A stretch of DNA of 64,000 nucleotides from Aspidiotus rigidus. Lineage: Eukaryota > Arthropoda > Insecta > Hemiptera > Diaspididae. The stretch covers positions 7,541,501 through 7,605,500 of the forward strand of contig JAVHKY010000054.1 in the NCBI GenBank assembly GCA_035079385.1. Direction: 5' to 3'. Every line of letters begins with the position of its first letter. Positions within the stretch are counted from its first letter, which is position 1. Shown here piece after piece: positions 25,015-37,104 of this stretch. Position numbers and translations under genes: made by a program. The notes below the pieces were generated by a model, which was not told the DNA's origin, did not search any database, and worked only from the letters and a program-made list of their open reading frames with translations.

Positions 25015-27376
25015 CTCGCTTTAGGACCTTCTATAATAAATACCTATTATTGAAGCGTCCAGCAAAGAAGAAGTCGCAGTCGGTCTTCAGGTTTTAACCC
25101 TTTCATGCCCCGCCTTTATGTTCTTCCAAAATACGACTTCTGATTTCTGGTTTTCAGATTCTAGATTGTGTTAATTTACAAGATTCCAAGCAGTTAATCG
25201 CTGAAATACGCACCAGCCCTCCACCTCCTCCTCGTACTGTTTCAGTCTCGTTTGATAACAGAGGCCTTTTCCTCAGAGTATTTCACGCTCCTTCGATTGA
25301 ATAGTTCCAAAAATTCTTCATGGATTTTGAAGTTCCTCTTTCGATGTCTCGGGAGTTTCTCATCCTTCTCAAGAAACGTTTATCGCGTAACGTCAATTTA
25401 ACTACAAATCTTTTACGCTCTAGGTGTACCCATTATAGGTCGTCGTTAGGTTTGTTCGTAGCAGATTTAAGAGCGTAATTTTCGATTTCAAGCACTACTT
25501 GACCTAGCTTATATCAATTCTTGATGGCGATATGTTGATGATGGCTAAATATTTGGACTAGACGAGATGGGTACACAAATGACCACTATTTCCACCAAAA
25601 ATGTTCCTATATAAGTTCGATATCTACCGGAAACCCACGAGTACCATGTTGTCATTCTGCCCATTTTTTAAAATCATAAATGAGATACTTTCAAGGGTTT
25701 GACATATCGTTCACATTGTACTTACTTCCATCACTCTTCCCAAAAATCGTCAAGGAAATTACAACCACTTGGTGAACGTTGTTCCCACTTGAAGCCCTCA
25801 AATGCAAAGGGCTTCAGGGATTCAAAAGGGAAAACGAGGCTTCAAATGGGAATTAAATGGGTTGTTTTCCCCAAGTGAAGCCCGGAGATTCGAAAGCTTC
25901 AGGTTTGTCTCTGTTGAAGCCAACGGGACCAAGTGGATAAAGATGGCTTCAAATGGTGATAAGAAGGGCAGTTTTTTTCATTTTTTCCTGAGCCACAAAG
26001 AGGACACAAATTGTTTACCGGGCATCTGGCCAGAGTAAGTTAGAAATATTGAAAGAAGATTGTCCGGCTACTTTATACAATTCAATTGAGATCAATCGAG
26101 AGGATGGAAAGGAGGAGAAAAATATGACCCAGACTTCCACTTTTAGGTAGAAAATTAGCCAACTAACGAAAGGTCCAACTTGTTATCGTTTCATAACTTG
26201 AGAAATCTTCTTTGCAGGAGTAAAGATCCGGTACTTACGAGTTAGAAAAACGTTGTCTGCAATAATATTGTGAGTGCTCATAAATTCAGGGGAAGACGAG
26301 GCGTTCTCTCAATGTCAGGACCCATTGATACTGTTTAGCGGAACCAATTTGACAAGTTAGCATTTGCGACGCCTCTTTTTCCATAAAATAGGACCAAATT
26401 AAGAGTTCTTTCACAATTGTTTCTGTACTGAACGGAGTACACCTTGTACGTTCTATAAAAAGTCACTGACTTCATTGATTTGAATTTAATATGATTGTAT
26501 TACGTAAGACACGAAATTTTTGTCAATTTTCGTTACCTGTCACCGATAGGTACTCGAACGAGTTTTCCTTTCCCGAACGAATTCCAATGTCAACAAACAC
26601 CTTATTGTCGCCATAGTGCTGTAGCAGGGAGAAGCCTCGGGTATTTTTTACAGACTCCAGACAGAAAACCTACTCTCGATACGAAAATAGTGATTTCTAA
26701 CGTTCCTCCTACGCTATATCTATATCCTCGAATAAAAGGATTTTATTAGTTCTTAAACATTATACTTTTCAACGTCTCATTCATAAAGATCAATTTTATT
26801 TGACAATGAATTCGGAATTTTATACTTATCAAAACGCAACAACTTTTAGTGAATTGTCAGACAGCGTCAACTTTATATTATAGTTTTTACCTAAAAACGC
26901 GGATGAATTACGATTCAGAAAAAGTGGGCGACCCCATGAGCCTGCATCAAAAATTCGTTACTTGAGAATCCGTGATGTATTATAGGTACCTATTATTTCT
27001 TGTTCCCCGTAATTCCTTTAACCTCGGCTACACGTTTATAAAATGTTTTAAGTTTTAATGATTTTATCAAGCGTTTTCTCATCAGAATTATTTGGAAAAA
27101 TCTTGAAAAATAGCGCTTTAGTAACGTATAATTGTGTCTATTATCGAGCTGTTTAGGTGACTTGAAAAGAATTTCATCAGGGACTTCAAAAAATTTTACT
27201 ACAGAAAGAAGCTCCTTTGAAACAAGAACAAATCTTCGGTTTACAAAATCTATTAGTTAGTTATATTGTCCATAGAATTTGTAGTACCTAATATATTTTT
27301 TTCGGCGCAGCATCAATGCAGAATGATAATTAATTCTTTCTTTCTTTATTTTTTTTTATTCTTATTATTTGAACAG
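25015..27376. other. non-coding stretch, nothing recognised
   Basis: Short open frames only. Around 25,780-25,960 several copies of GCTTCA/TGAAGC-containing words form weak local repeats. No family or splice evidence. Confidence 0.3.
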
Positions 27377-27527
27377 AAATGCGAAAAAACGGACACGATG
27401 AAGCGAATAAAGGGCAGTTTCATGGATATTGAAGCTCGCAGAAGTGAAATTTTATTTTCATCGTGCTCCCATGAAACGTCAATGTCGATCGCAGCCGGCT
27501 AAAAATTCGATCATGTTCAGCAGCCAG
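27377..27527 (+). other. candidate exon with start codon
   Basis: The acceptor TTTGAACAG ends at 27376 and the donor CAG|GTACGT follows 27527. Inside, ATG at 27471 opens 19 codons (MKRQCRSQPAKNSIMFSSQ) to the donor in phase 0. CpG-rich codons contrast with the AT-rich flanks. It is not recognised, and its phase does not fit the 45,154 exon, so it may be chance or belong to a gene whose other exons I did not find. Confidence 0.2.
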
Positions 27528-28020
27528 GTACGTTTCTACTCGCATACCGTCACAATAACTTATCTGGTAAAATACTTATACCTTAAAAAAGATCTTATTA
27601 AAGAGAAATTATGAATTTTTTCTTATTACAAAATGGTGAAGCAGTGTTGGTTAGAATATGCCGTAAATCGGAAATTTAGAGGTCGAAGTAAACGGGGCAT
27701 ACCCAAGAGATTGGATTTGATGAGATGTCCGTGAAGGTGGATATATTTCTTTCTAGGACTAGACCAGTCAAAAACTTCCTCTAGAACTTATTCTCTGAGT
27801 GCATAATATTAATTTCTTTCTTAATGTCCCATATGTTAGAAAAAAAATCTCTTACTACGTGGGCTACATTTGCTAGTTAATAATCCGAAAATTATAGGGG
27901 GTTGGTAGGAGATGGAGTGAGTCAGTAAGCTGGTTCGCATTCTCTTGCCTCAGGATCAATCTGAAACAAGTACCATTCCGATAAGAATAAGGCACACTAG
28001 TATGCAAAAGCCCTCGCGTT

Positions 28021-28225
28021 TGTGTCGCATTTGCAAACACCGCCCGTCCTCCATGATAGAGTAGGTGCGGGTTGGGTATGCATTTAATTTTGTTTCCTCC
28101 AACACCATAACCGACCTTTTCGGGTACAACTCCAGTGAAGGAAGAATCTCCACGGCGAACCCCCTCTTCTACTCGGCAACCGCCAAGTTGCAGTGCCCCC
28201 CTGGCGCGCAAAACGCATAAGAACA
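28021..28225. repeat. 200-bp repeat, copy 1 (LINE 3' region)
   Basis: It shares ACACCGCCCGT, GCATTTAATTTTGTTTCCTC, AGTGAAGGAAGAATCTCC and CAGTGCCCCCCTGGC with 32,073-32,288 in the same order and orientation. It lies downstream of the LINE ORF on the minus strand, consistent with its 3'UTR. Confidence 0.8.
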
Positions 28226-28299
28226 CACACAACAAAAACACCACCTCATTACACAATATAGTAGATCGCTGTTGAAGTTTCTTCATCTTCTTCTCCCTT

Positions 28300-29762
28300 C
28301 AGGGATGATATTAGTCCTCTTCTTCCTGCGAATCTGGTTGTTGTCGGTACACAGGTGTCGAGTAGGCCATAGCGTGGTTCCGCATTTGCCTATTCCATTC
28401 CTCTTCATGACGGTGGCCGCAAATGCAGACACCTGGTTTCATGCTTTGGTGGATACCAGGCTACTCAGGCCAAGCGCTTCACCTACCCCTGTTTCTTGAA
28501 GAGACCGACTAAGCTTGTCCCGCTCACGGCTCCACGCCTCACACTCAAATAAGGTGAGTTGTGGTCCATCATCCCGCCCTTGGTTACCAGTGTAAACACG
28601 TTGTCTGCTCAACTTTCCTTAAATTCTCGTGAAGGCACTTGGTGAAACAGCCATGGCCGCTTAACACCTGCGTCAGGTGAATGTTCAGCTGACCATGGTG
28701 TCGGTTTCATCCACTTATCAAGATCGCGTATTAGCACACGGGTTGTCCATTTACCCAACTCGCTCTGGGCAATTCTTGCTTTCCATTTTACAAGCAAGGA
28801 GCGCCACCTCCTGCTTGACCCGTAAAGCTTCTTGGTTGGTCGTCGTTGTCTTTCTTGTTTTGAAAACCACCGCTCTCTCCCCAGTAAGGAGGTCGATTGG
28901 TGATGAATGTGCTAACGCACAAAGAGCATCCGTCGAGATAGTGCGGTAGGCACTAACACACCTCACTTCGTTGGATCTTTATCATCTCTCTCCCTGGAGT
29001 CGGCCCATACTGGCGCACCATGCAGGAGGATCGACAAGATGGTGCTCATCATGATCCTTCTTCTTGCTCCTTTCGGTTCTCCTAAGTTCATCATCAGGCG
29101 GCTTAAGTATACCTTTTCCACTGCCGCCAGGAAATGGTGCCTGAAGCTCAGCGTTGAGTCAAACCAGATGCCCAGGTACTTCATTCGTTTCTTGGTTGTA
29201 AGGTAGGTGGACTGAACTTCCGGCGCGTCGTGAATAAATGCCTCCGTCCTACCAGCTGCAAGATCGAGTCCAGCCGACTCGATCCAACGCGTCACTACCT
29301 CTAGAACCCGGTTTACCCTGCTCTCCACTGCCATAGTTGTTTCGGCAGTGCATACCACCAGAATGTCATCCGCATAGCAGATAAGCTTAACCCCCGGTGG
29401 CAGCTTCACCTTAAATATCCCGTTAAATGCGACGCACCACAAAAGCGGTCCAAGGATCGAGCCCTGCGGTACCCCACAAGTAACAGAGCGCTATTACAGC
29501 AGACGTCTCTGCTTGGATTTCACGACAGCTAAGATACCTGCTGATCATCCTGAGCAGGTATGTGGGCACTCCTGCGTCACAGGAGCTTCCAATATCCTCT
29601 TCCACGGAATCGAATTGAACGAATTTCTTATATCGAGGCTGACGCGTAGCAATCGCTGACTCGGCTATCGTCTTCAGTCCGATCCCAGGACCTGATGTAC
29701 AGCGTCCACCGTCCAGTTTGAAAACCATACTGACTACTAGAGATTTTATCGAACCATGCAAA
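28300..29762 (-). pseudogene. frameshifted R1-like reverse transcriptase ORF
   Basis: Reading the minus strand from 29762: FVQFDSVEEDIGSSCDAGVP and YLLRMISRYLS (RT palm), then a frame change to VPQGSILGPLLWCVAFNG. Next comes the catalytic LICYADDILVV, followed by WIESAGLDLAAGRTEAF, MKYLGIWFDSTLSFRHHF and ILLHGAPVWAD, all in R1-clade order. A further frame carries VSAYRTISTDALCALAHSSP and PIDLLTGERA. Another, with LTLFECEAWSRERDKL and VSAFAATVMKRNRQMRN, matches the C-terminal tail. At least two frame changes separate these blocks, so the copy is dead. Confidence 0.85.
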
Positions 29763-29765
29763 AGC

Positions 29766-31193
29766 CGTATAAGAAATACTGTGGAGTAGTTTAGTTATAC
29801 AAAGCTAAGAAAGGAGGAGAGCCCTTGAGCAGCTTAGTCTAATATACAATATACTAGGCCTAAATTAGGCTAAAAAGGGAGCGAATGAAGGGGGTAGGTG
29901 AGCCCGTCGGCTACTCAGTCTGAAATATAATCTTTATTGGCCTTGACTTACAGCAGGGTCTAGGAACATTTTCGAATTCCAAGCCAATAAGTAACCTAGT
30001 GCAGCCGAAGCTTCCTGCAAACCTACAAGCTAGTTTTAGGGGTCGTCTCGCTAATGACGCCCAAATCTTCACCGAGAGAAGCCGGAGAACTTCTCAAACT
30101 CTCAACCTTCGTTAGCGGGGCTTAAAATAGTTCATAGAGATGGACTGAGGTACTTGTAAAAGTTTTTTTAATATAGAATAATTTCGCTAAATACATGCTT
30201 TTCAAGAAAACTACGGCTTATAATGATAATTAAAATATTTTTTTTTTACACATATACGAGCGCGTTGGACTAACTGCGGTAATAGAAAAGAATAGTATAA
30301 AGTTACAAAAACTGGGAGGGGGGAGATAAATAAACAAAATGAGGAATAAAATTAAACGCGGAGGAGAAAAATTAGGTACAGAGTCAAGCGATAAGGAAAC
30401 ATAAAAACCTAAGAAATAAAAGATGAAGAAAGATAGAAAAGAAGTCACCTAACAACAAGGTGTCTATCAGGTCAATACGTCCAATAAGTCCAATAAAAGT
30501 TCACTATTTCAAAAATGGTCCAATAAGTCAATAAAAATCCATTAATTTTGATGCAAGTCCAATAGAAATCAATAATCGAGAATAAAAGTTCTAATTTTAA
30601 TACATATTCAATAGAAATCAATAATCAAGATTAAAAACAGTTTTTTTTTTTTTTGGCTTGTTAAATTAGGAGATTTGCGACAAAAGGTTCAATAAAAGTC
30701 CAATATTTTTAATTTTCAAATTTGGTAGACAACCCTGAACAAAAATGGGGGAGGTTCACAAAAGAGAACAAATCGTAAACATGATTTCTTTTTTCACCTT
30801 CTTTTATGAAATCAAAATCGAATCATGTTAGAGTCAATTCTCTTGTGGATATAGCTTTTCTTGACGTTAGCTCAAAGTAGAATTTCTCGAAAGGTCGATT
30901 TTTCGAATAAGTACCATGAAGTCATCAATATCCGGTACATTCAATGCATTTTATCGTCCGACAGGAAATGACTTAATAAGTACCGCCTGGAAAAAAAAAA
31001 TCAAACGGCTGAAAAAAAAATCACGACAAGTAATGTAATGAGCGGTTAAAAAACAAAATGCACGACAGAAAAAATTATGAACGACTGTAAAATTATATGA
31101 CCGATAGTATATGAAAAGCTCGGTCAAATAAAAAATTTACAACGACATATTTTGCTTAACGACAACTAAAAGAATTGAAAGAAAATTAGTAAT
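29766..31193. other. AT-rich non-coding stretch
   Basis: No gene. Around 30,460-30,720 there are loose repeats of words like CCAATAAAAGTC and AATAGAAATCAATAATC. A poly-T run lies near 30,643. Confidence 0.35.
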
Positions 31194-31223
31194 AGATGTC
31201 ATTGCAGGATTGCAATGGCATCT
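31194..31223. repeat. hairpin with TTGCAATGGC arms
   Basis: AGATGTCATTGCA (31194-31206), a GGAT loop and TGCAATGGCATCT (31211-31223) form a 13-bp stem with one mismatch. The same CCATTGCA...TGCAATGG palindrome marks the inner ends of the foldback arms at 38447-38467 and 41555-41575. It stands just left of the 31.3-kb minisatellite array. Confidence 0.7.
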
Positions 31224-31309
31224 CTGTTGCAACTTGTGTTTGTTTTGTTCATCTGAATTCATTTTGAAGCGAAACATTCCTATGTAAGTCAAAATTCTTT
31301 CAAGTCCCT

Positions 31310-32470
31310 TTCTTATCATATACAACTCGAGAGTGAAAATTTTTATTTTTGAAGTGTCCCTCCCATCATATACTCGTTAATCGAAATTTCACCAGTCCCC
31401 CTCCCATCGTATATAGCTTGAGAGTCAATATTATTCCAAGTCCCCTTTCTATCATCTATAGCTCCAGAGACGAAATTTTTCTTGAGAATTTTACCAAGTC
31501 CCCCTCCTATCATAATATAAAGCTTGGAGACTGAAATTCCTTCAAGTCCTCTCCCCCCAATAATATATAGTTCAGAAGCTAAAACTTTTCTAAACTCCTA
31601 TCATATACAGCTGGTGAATCTAAATTTTTTTGAGTTCCCCTGCTGTCATAAATAGCTCGAGAGAGGAAATTTTTGTATGTCCTCACTCCTATCTTATATA
31701 GTTCGAGAGTAGAAATGTTTCCAAGTCCCCCTCTTATTATATAAAGCTTAGAGATTGAAATTCTTCCAAGTCCCCCCCCTTCCTGTAATATATAGCTCAG
31801 AAGCTGAAACTTTTCTAAATTCCTATTACATACAGTTGGAGACTTGACATTTTTTCAAGTTCCCCTCCCATCATAATATACAAATAGCTCGAGAGTTCAA
31901 ATTTTTCCAAATCCTCCACCTATCATATAAAGCGTGGGGGCTGAAATTTTTCCGAGTCCCACCCCCTACCAATCGTATATAGCTCAGAAGATGAAACTTT
32001 TCTAAGCTCCTATCGTATATAGCTGGAGAGTCGAAATTTTTCGAAGTCCCCTTCTATCATATGTAGCTCGAGAGTCGCGTTACAGACACCGCCCGTTCTC
32101 CATAATGGAGTAGTAGCGGGTTGCGTACGCATTTAATTTTGTTTCCTCCAACACCGGAATCGACCCTTTCGAGTATAACTTCAGTGAAGGAAGAATCTCC
32201 TCTGCGAACCCCCTCTTCTACTCGGAAACTGCCAAGTTGCTTTGGCAACCGCCAAGCTGCAGTGCCCCCCTGGCACGCACAAAAAAGAGACGATGTAGCT
32301 CGAGAGTGGAAATTGTTCTAAGTCTCCCTCCTATTATATAAAGCTTGACGGCTGAAATTTTTCTTAGTCCGCCCCCCCCCCTCCTATCATATATATCTCA
32401 GTAGCTGAAACTTTCCCAAGTCCTCCACCTTCATATAAGGCTTAGTGGCTGAAATTTTTCAAAGCCCCGA
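31310..32470. repeat. diverged 45-bp minisatellite array
   Basis: About two dozen diverged units read, on the plus strand, like TATCATATATAGCTCGAGAG, then TCGAAATTTTTCC and AAGTCCCCCTCC. Unit length drifts around 45 bp. The array is split by the 200-bp LINE-derived repeat at 32,073-32,288. Confidence 0.85.
32073..32288. repeat. 200-bp repeat, copy 2, inside the minisatellite
   Basis: This is the second copy of the LINE 3' segment found at 28,021-28,225, here without any RT sequence. It carries a local duplication of GCCAAGTTGC/GCCAAGCTGC. TGTAGCTCGAGAGT lies on both sides, which could be a target duplication or simply array units. Confidence 0.75.
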
Positions 32471-32550
32471 AAATAATGACGTCACAATTTAAATGTGTTC
32501 GCACTCGCACTCGCGTTCGTTTTCTATAAATACCCCCTCAACAAAAGGTA

Positions 32551-32568
32551 TAGCGGGTTCCCCCTCTA
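32551..32568. repeat. imperfect GCGGG-TTC-CCC terminal-type hairpin
   Basis: TAGCGGGTTCCCCCTCTA resembles the perfect 17-nt hairpin at 42380-42396 with the 3' side of the stem eroded. It separates the 31.3-32.5 kb array from the MULE remnant. Confidence 0.55.
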
Positions 32569-32639
32569 AAAATTGTTGGACAATTAGCGCCCGCCTCGCC
32601 TTTGCAGGGCGACCTCTTTTACGTTTTTGACCGAATGGA

Positions 32640-33330
32640 ATATTACGTGCTGATTGCCAGTTTGAGACGAATGCAAACTTCCAATAAATTTTTACAGTTG
32701 AGCTTTTTCAGGCAATATGGGCATGTACAATCTGACTCCGATCCACGGACTGTGACTACCCAGATTCCATTTGCATACTTCTTGTATTCGTCAGACGACG
32801 ACCAATTCCCTTCTGCGGACTTGAACGCATTCAATTGAATCGTATCGATTGAAGTAAAATATTGGATGGAACCATCATCTTGCTTCCTGCGAAGAATTTT
32901 ATTGTTCTTCTGCGGCCACTGATGTCCAGCAGTCCCCATTCCTTTAATGATGGACGCGGTGTATCGAAGAATGGTATACAGTTAGGTGAATTCGGATCGC
33001 GCTTCTCGGGCCATGTCCTTATCAAAGCGACTGGAAAGCGTTCTCCAAGTCTGTGATCGTGTTTTGTCCAAGAGTTTGTCGCCCCCAAACCGTTGTTTGT
33101 CGGAGGAAACTTGAGATCGGCGGCTCCCTCGTCGTACCACTCTGAATTCTTGGGCAACCATTGAGCCTCGAAATATTGGAAATTGATGGATGTTTCTTAG
33201 CCCACTTACGTAATAACAACTGTGAAGCAATTCGAAATGTCACTTCATTTTTTCGCAGCTTGTAGAGTATTAAGGTCATCTCTGATACGGCCGCTGTCAC
33301 CATTCTTACTGAGAAGTTTTATGTACTTTT
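32640..33330 (-). pseudogene. MULE transposase C-terminal remnant with SWIM finger (copy 1)
   Basis: Reading the minus strand: RIASQLLLRKWAKKHP, then FQYFEAQWLPKNSEWYDEGA, DLKFPPTNNGLGATNS and HRLGERFPV, all typical of the C-terminal half of Mutator-like transposases. After a frame change come FKSAEGNWSSSDEYKKYANG, IWVVTVRG and DCTCPYCLKKLNCKNLLEVC. The last is a SWIM-type zinc finger (CxC...CxH) whose final His is Asn. Several frames and no complete ORF: a dead copy. It is homologous to the remnant at 36.4-36.98 kb. Confidence 0.7.
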
Positions 33331-35124
33331 CTATGCTTTGAATGATATGGAAAAACACATTAATCTCACTAATGGTGGTCCAAATACAGCTATAAATCCA
33401 TTCGTTATGGCTCCGCAGGTATCGCCTAGTAACCCTCGTTCTTAGAATGTCGTTCATTCGGAAAAAATTGTCGTCTTACCCAATGATTCAATCGTCGTTT
33501 GTTTGTTGTTTTCACACTTCGAACCGCGTCAACTATTATTTCCCCATTCAAAAAGTACAAAAAGAAATGTAGGTTCATGTTCTCCTGAGTATTGAGATGT
33601 AAACGTATTAGAGTAAGTTGTGCTCGACAGATGCATGAAAGAGGGCCTGGGTTATACAGCAAGCGGAGAGTCATGTACTACCGGTAACTTTGATTTACCA
33701 TGTCCCGCAACGTAATCCAGCGATTATTCAAATATATAAGGAAACCCGAACGGATGGGTGTAATTAGTGTAGTACCTTCCTTTTCTCAAGAGAAAAGTCG
33801 GTAAAATGTTGCCCTTTCTACGTCGGTCTCGAAATGCAAGGCCGTCGCGAGGAGAGGGAGAGAAAACTTTGCCTTAGTGCTCGCGATCATATAGGAGGCA
33901 ATAAGCAACAACAACTCAGCAACCAGGCAAGGTTGCTTGCTGCTTACACACCTTTTACATGCGTTTGTGTGCGTAAGTTGCCTTATTGCCTGTTGCCAAG
34001 ATGCTTCATGTAGACGAGAATTTGACAATGATCAAATTTGCCAACTGCTGTCCAAATATTCCGCACAACTTGAACTCTAGTATCTGGTTGAAGAGAAGCT
34101 TCTCCTCCTCCTGCCGCCTCCGGTCGTGACAACTTTGTTAGAACAATTTTCCAGGAAGTTATTGAACGAATATTTTCGCGTGGAATTATGAATGTATATA
34201 CATTGAATCAATATTATAGCTGAAATTTTACAAGGGAATGCCATTTCCAGTATCGTCTCACCTCATTCTGCATACTCAAATATCTTGTTCTCGGTATTAA
34301 ATTAGGGTCTGATACACCATCTTGCTGTACAAATAATGTTTTAAGAACGTGCTGTATCGATGATTTAGAGAAAGGGTCTGATATTTTTTGTGTTTTGACT
34401 CTTTTTTTGCAGAATTCCGTACTTACTAGTTTGTCAAACATTATTTGTACGGTCGTCTTGGACAGGGTCGACGACAAGGAGGAGAAACACTTTTCCCCCT
34501 GGTCCAGAATTTCAGAAGGCCCAGATTTTTAAGAAAAGATAGGAGAGAAGAGAAAATAGAGAACAATTTTGAGGTAGGCCGCTAATAGCACATTACTCCC
34601 CTGGCCTTTCTTGGAGACACAATAGGTTCCAACTGGCTTTAGTTGAGAATATTTAAATTTCTTTGCCCTGAATATTTTCAATTCTTTAAATGACTAAACC
34701 AGTGTTAAATTCTATAACAATAATTTTGGTCTGCCTAGAGAGACAATTTTAAAGGTGACCAGGCGATAAACACGGTCTTAAGGGAAGGAAAAGATTTCCG
34801 TTTTTTTCTTTTTCCATTAACAGATTTGCGGTAAAGGGAAAATTAAAACGCTTCCTCGACATGACCTATATTTGACTCGATATACAGAATATGATTAACC
34901 TCGTTCGAAGAAAATTTTCGGATGCACTTTCGCGGTCTAATCATTTCAATTAATTGTTCAAACATAATATTTAATTGTGTAAAATGCGGGGGTATTCGAC
35001 ATAGACGGTGCGAGGAAAAGCTCGTAATTTTCCTTCGTAGCGTAGGTACAGAAAACGAACCTCGCGACTCGCTGCTGTAACACGTAATCATTAGAAATTC
35101 GATCCGAGTTCGCTTGCGGAAATA
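33331..35124. other. non-coding stretch with degraded sequence
   Basis: Short unsupported frames only. The part just right of the MULE remnant may be more of that element, but no further motif is readable. The segment 34,840-35,124 is CpG-richer and directly precedes the small ORF, so it could be its promoter/5'UTR. Confidence 0.3.
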
Positions 35125-35379
35125 ATGGAAATGACTCTACGAAAATACGTTCATTTATATCCCGGCGCGGTACCGATAAAACAAACGCGCCAAGCTGTGT
35201 ATCGCGGTCAAGAATTTAAAAATTTCGCGAAATCATCGAAACCAGCGCCCGAACGAATACAGTATACATATTCCGCGAACCAGAAAATTGGATTCGATCT
35301 TCAATTTCCCGAATTTTTATATCAACACTATTCTATAGATATCGAAGATCCGACATGTCGCCCCGCTCCGCCAATATAA
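35125..35379 (+). CDS. unidentified 84-residue protein or single exon
   Basis: ATG at 35125 opens 84 codons ending TAA. The product begins MEMTLRKYVHLYPGAVPIKQ, is basic and Tyr/Phe/Pro-rich, and ends DIEDPTCRPAPPI. It has no signal peptide, membrane segment or domain I recognise. The even codon use with frequent CG-containing codons inside AT-rich DNA argues against chance. A typical intron is not needed, but an upstream exon could exist. The 5' flank is also CpG-rich. An orphan small gene, a lineage-specific peptide or an exon remnant are all possible. Confidence 0.4.
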   Translation: MEMTLRKYVHLYPGAVPIKQTRQAVYRGQEFKNFAKSSKPAPERIQYTYSANQKIGFDLQFPEFLYQHYSIDIEDPTCRPAPPI

Positions 35380-36399
35380 GCTGTACTGTATCGACGAGTG
35401 AATCCGGCTTTTATTTCCTACGACTACACGCAATCCTATAGTCGGGAATAAAATTACGATTATTTGAAAACGAAAGCATTTATTCGTTCTGCTGTTGGTT
35501 GTAATTGAATTTTTACTCGTTCAGCAACAGTATAGACCAGCAAAAAAGTAAATCCAGTTCGGAGTTTATTTGCCAGAATTTATGTTCCCATTAAAAACAA
35601 GATATACCTACCTTTACAGGCCCATTTAAATCAAGTTTCCTTACATTCTCTTCTAGCACGCTTATCTTATTTGAATATTTTATGATCATATCATCCGAGA
35701 ATTTTATTAATTTTATATCGTCAAATTAGAAAAGCGGTGCAAAGCATTTCAATTTGGTTTGGTCGAGGGAAGAGTATATAAGTTCTTCTCCGGATTTATG
35801 ATGGCAAAGTCGTATAGCTGGTCCGACCTTATGAATATGTCGTCGATTTATTTCAGCCTTTTGAGTACATTATTACGTTGGCACTTCCTCTTCTCCAGCC
35901 TTATGGAAATAATGTTAGGCAGGAACTCGATTCATTCAATCACCCTTATGGTAAAACCATAAGGCTGAAACTTGTTTTTCTTCTTATTCAGAAATTTTAG
36001 GATGGTTCATATCTTTACATCAGAAATCTTTCCTGCGAGTTTTTGGTTTTTCCTTCTTCCTTCCCAGCCCCTTTCAAAATGGCATCCCCCATAGTCCATA
36101 GGTCAGATGAAAATGAGGTACCATTTGGGGGGACAAAGCGTCACTTTGGTGTATTGTAGTAGCAGAGATACATGATACAAAACGGGTGGGACACGAAATG
36201 AAAAGTCCGAAATCACGAGAAAAAAAGTTTTTAAGCTGTTAAGAATCATTTCGCGAAAAAAAAAATAAAAGTGGACATTAAAAATAAAAAAGTACAATAA
36301 ACGAAAAAACAAAAAAATCACGAAAACTTAGAACTTTTAATCGAAAAATGAATATAAACAAAAGAAAGCATATTATGCTTCAATTATAAAATAAGTTGA
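35380..36399. other. AT-rich non-coding stretch
   Basis: No supported feature. It includes AAAAA/TTTTT-rich runs at 36,200-36,400. Confidence 0.35.
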
Positions 36400-36980
36400 A
36401 AACTAAACAATAATTCTATGATTAAAAATGCATCGCACCACAAGAGCGCATTCGGCTTAACTCGGCGTGCCCTTTTCTTTTCTGGCCAAATGGCAATGTT
36501 TTCGCTTCAGGTGGCACTGATAGTAGCTTCAACCGAATGCACATCCCTACCGTATGCTTACACTGGAAACTTTTCAAAAAAGGGGGAGCAGGAGCATTTC
36601 GATTCCCGCAAATTTCTTCTGTTGATGACTATGGTCCAGACATCGAATTTGCGGGCTTTGAAGTCGTCGAACGTTTGCCACCTGCCATCGCCTCTCAAAA
36701 ATTTGGACAGTTCTTTTTCCCAAATACATTTCTTATTGCTTCCTGTTGCCGCAAAGTACTCCATATCACTTTCTTCCTCATAAGGATGTTGCATAATTGC
36801 TTTATCAGCTGCAGCCCACTGATAAGCGGCAGTCCATAGCGGCAAAGAAATATCTGGTACGTTGATAAATGGAGGGCTATATTTTTTGACCACTGCCTGA
36901 CTATTTCTAAAATTTCATTTAAAAATTGGCCGACGGGCAAGCGTTCATTCCTCTTTTTTTTTATTTTTCGTGAAAACACT
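36400..36980 (-). pseudogene. MULE transposase C-terminal remnant with SWIM finger (copy 2)
   Basis: The minus strand reads RNERLPVGQFLNEILEIV, WSK, then LPLWTAAYQWAAADKAI, RGDGRWQTFDDFKARKFDVW and KCSCSPFFEKFPV. After a one-base frame change near 36,557 it continues CKHTVGMCIRLKLLSVP, EAKTLPFGQKRK. The CxC and CKH ligands of a SWIM finger are all present once the frame break is allowed for. The P.EAK...GQKRK tail is usual for arthropod MULE transposases. It lies immediately outside the foldback element's left end and is not intact. Confidence 0.75.
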
Positions 36981-37003
36981 CGGAAAATATCTTGTATTTT
37001 GTT

Positions 37004-37020
37004 TAGCGGGGAACCCGCTA
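37004..37020. repeat. left terminal GAA-triloop hairpin
   Basis: TAGCGGG, GAA, CCCGCTA: a perfect 7-bp stem closed by three bases. It is mirrored exactly at 42380-42396. Confidence 0.9.
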
Positions 37021-37104
37021 TCCATTTTGTTAGGAGATTACATCCTGAGAAAACGTCCGCGTCCGCGTCCGCAGGTTAGGTTAGGTTACAGGACTTAGAA
37101 GAAT

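Larger units (their letters stand above)
27870..29765 (-). mobile_element. 5'-truncated R1-clade non-LTR retrotransposon
   Basis: On the minus strand the sequence enters inside the reverse transcriptase and runs through RT, thumb, the C-terminal Cys-rich tail and a 3'UTR. Endonuclease and N-terminal RT parts are missing, as expected for a 5'-truncated LINE copy. The GC-rich composition differs from its surroundings. The 3' boundary is approximate. The 3' part (28,021-28,225) recurs at 32,073-32,288. Confidence 0.8.

Noticed and set aside
23737..26022. 17-nt identity ACAAATTGTTTACCGGG at 23.7 and 26.0 kb as ends of one element
   Set aside because: Flanking sequence does not align in either orientation.
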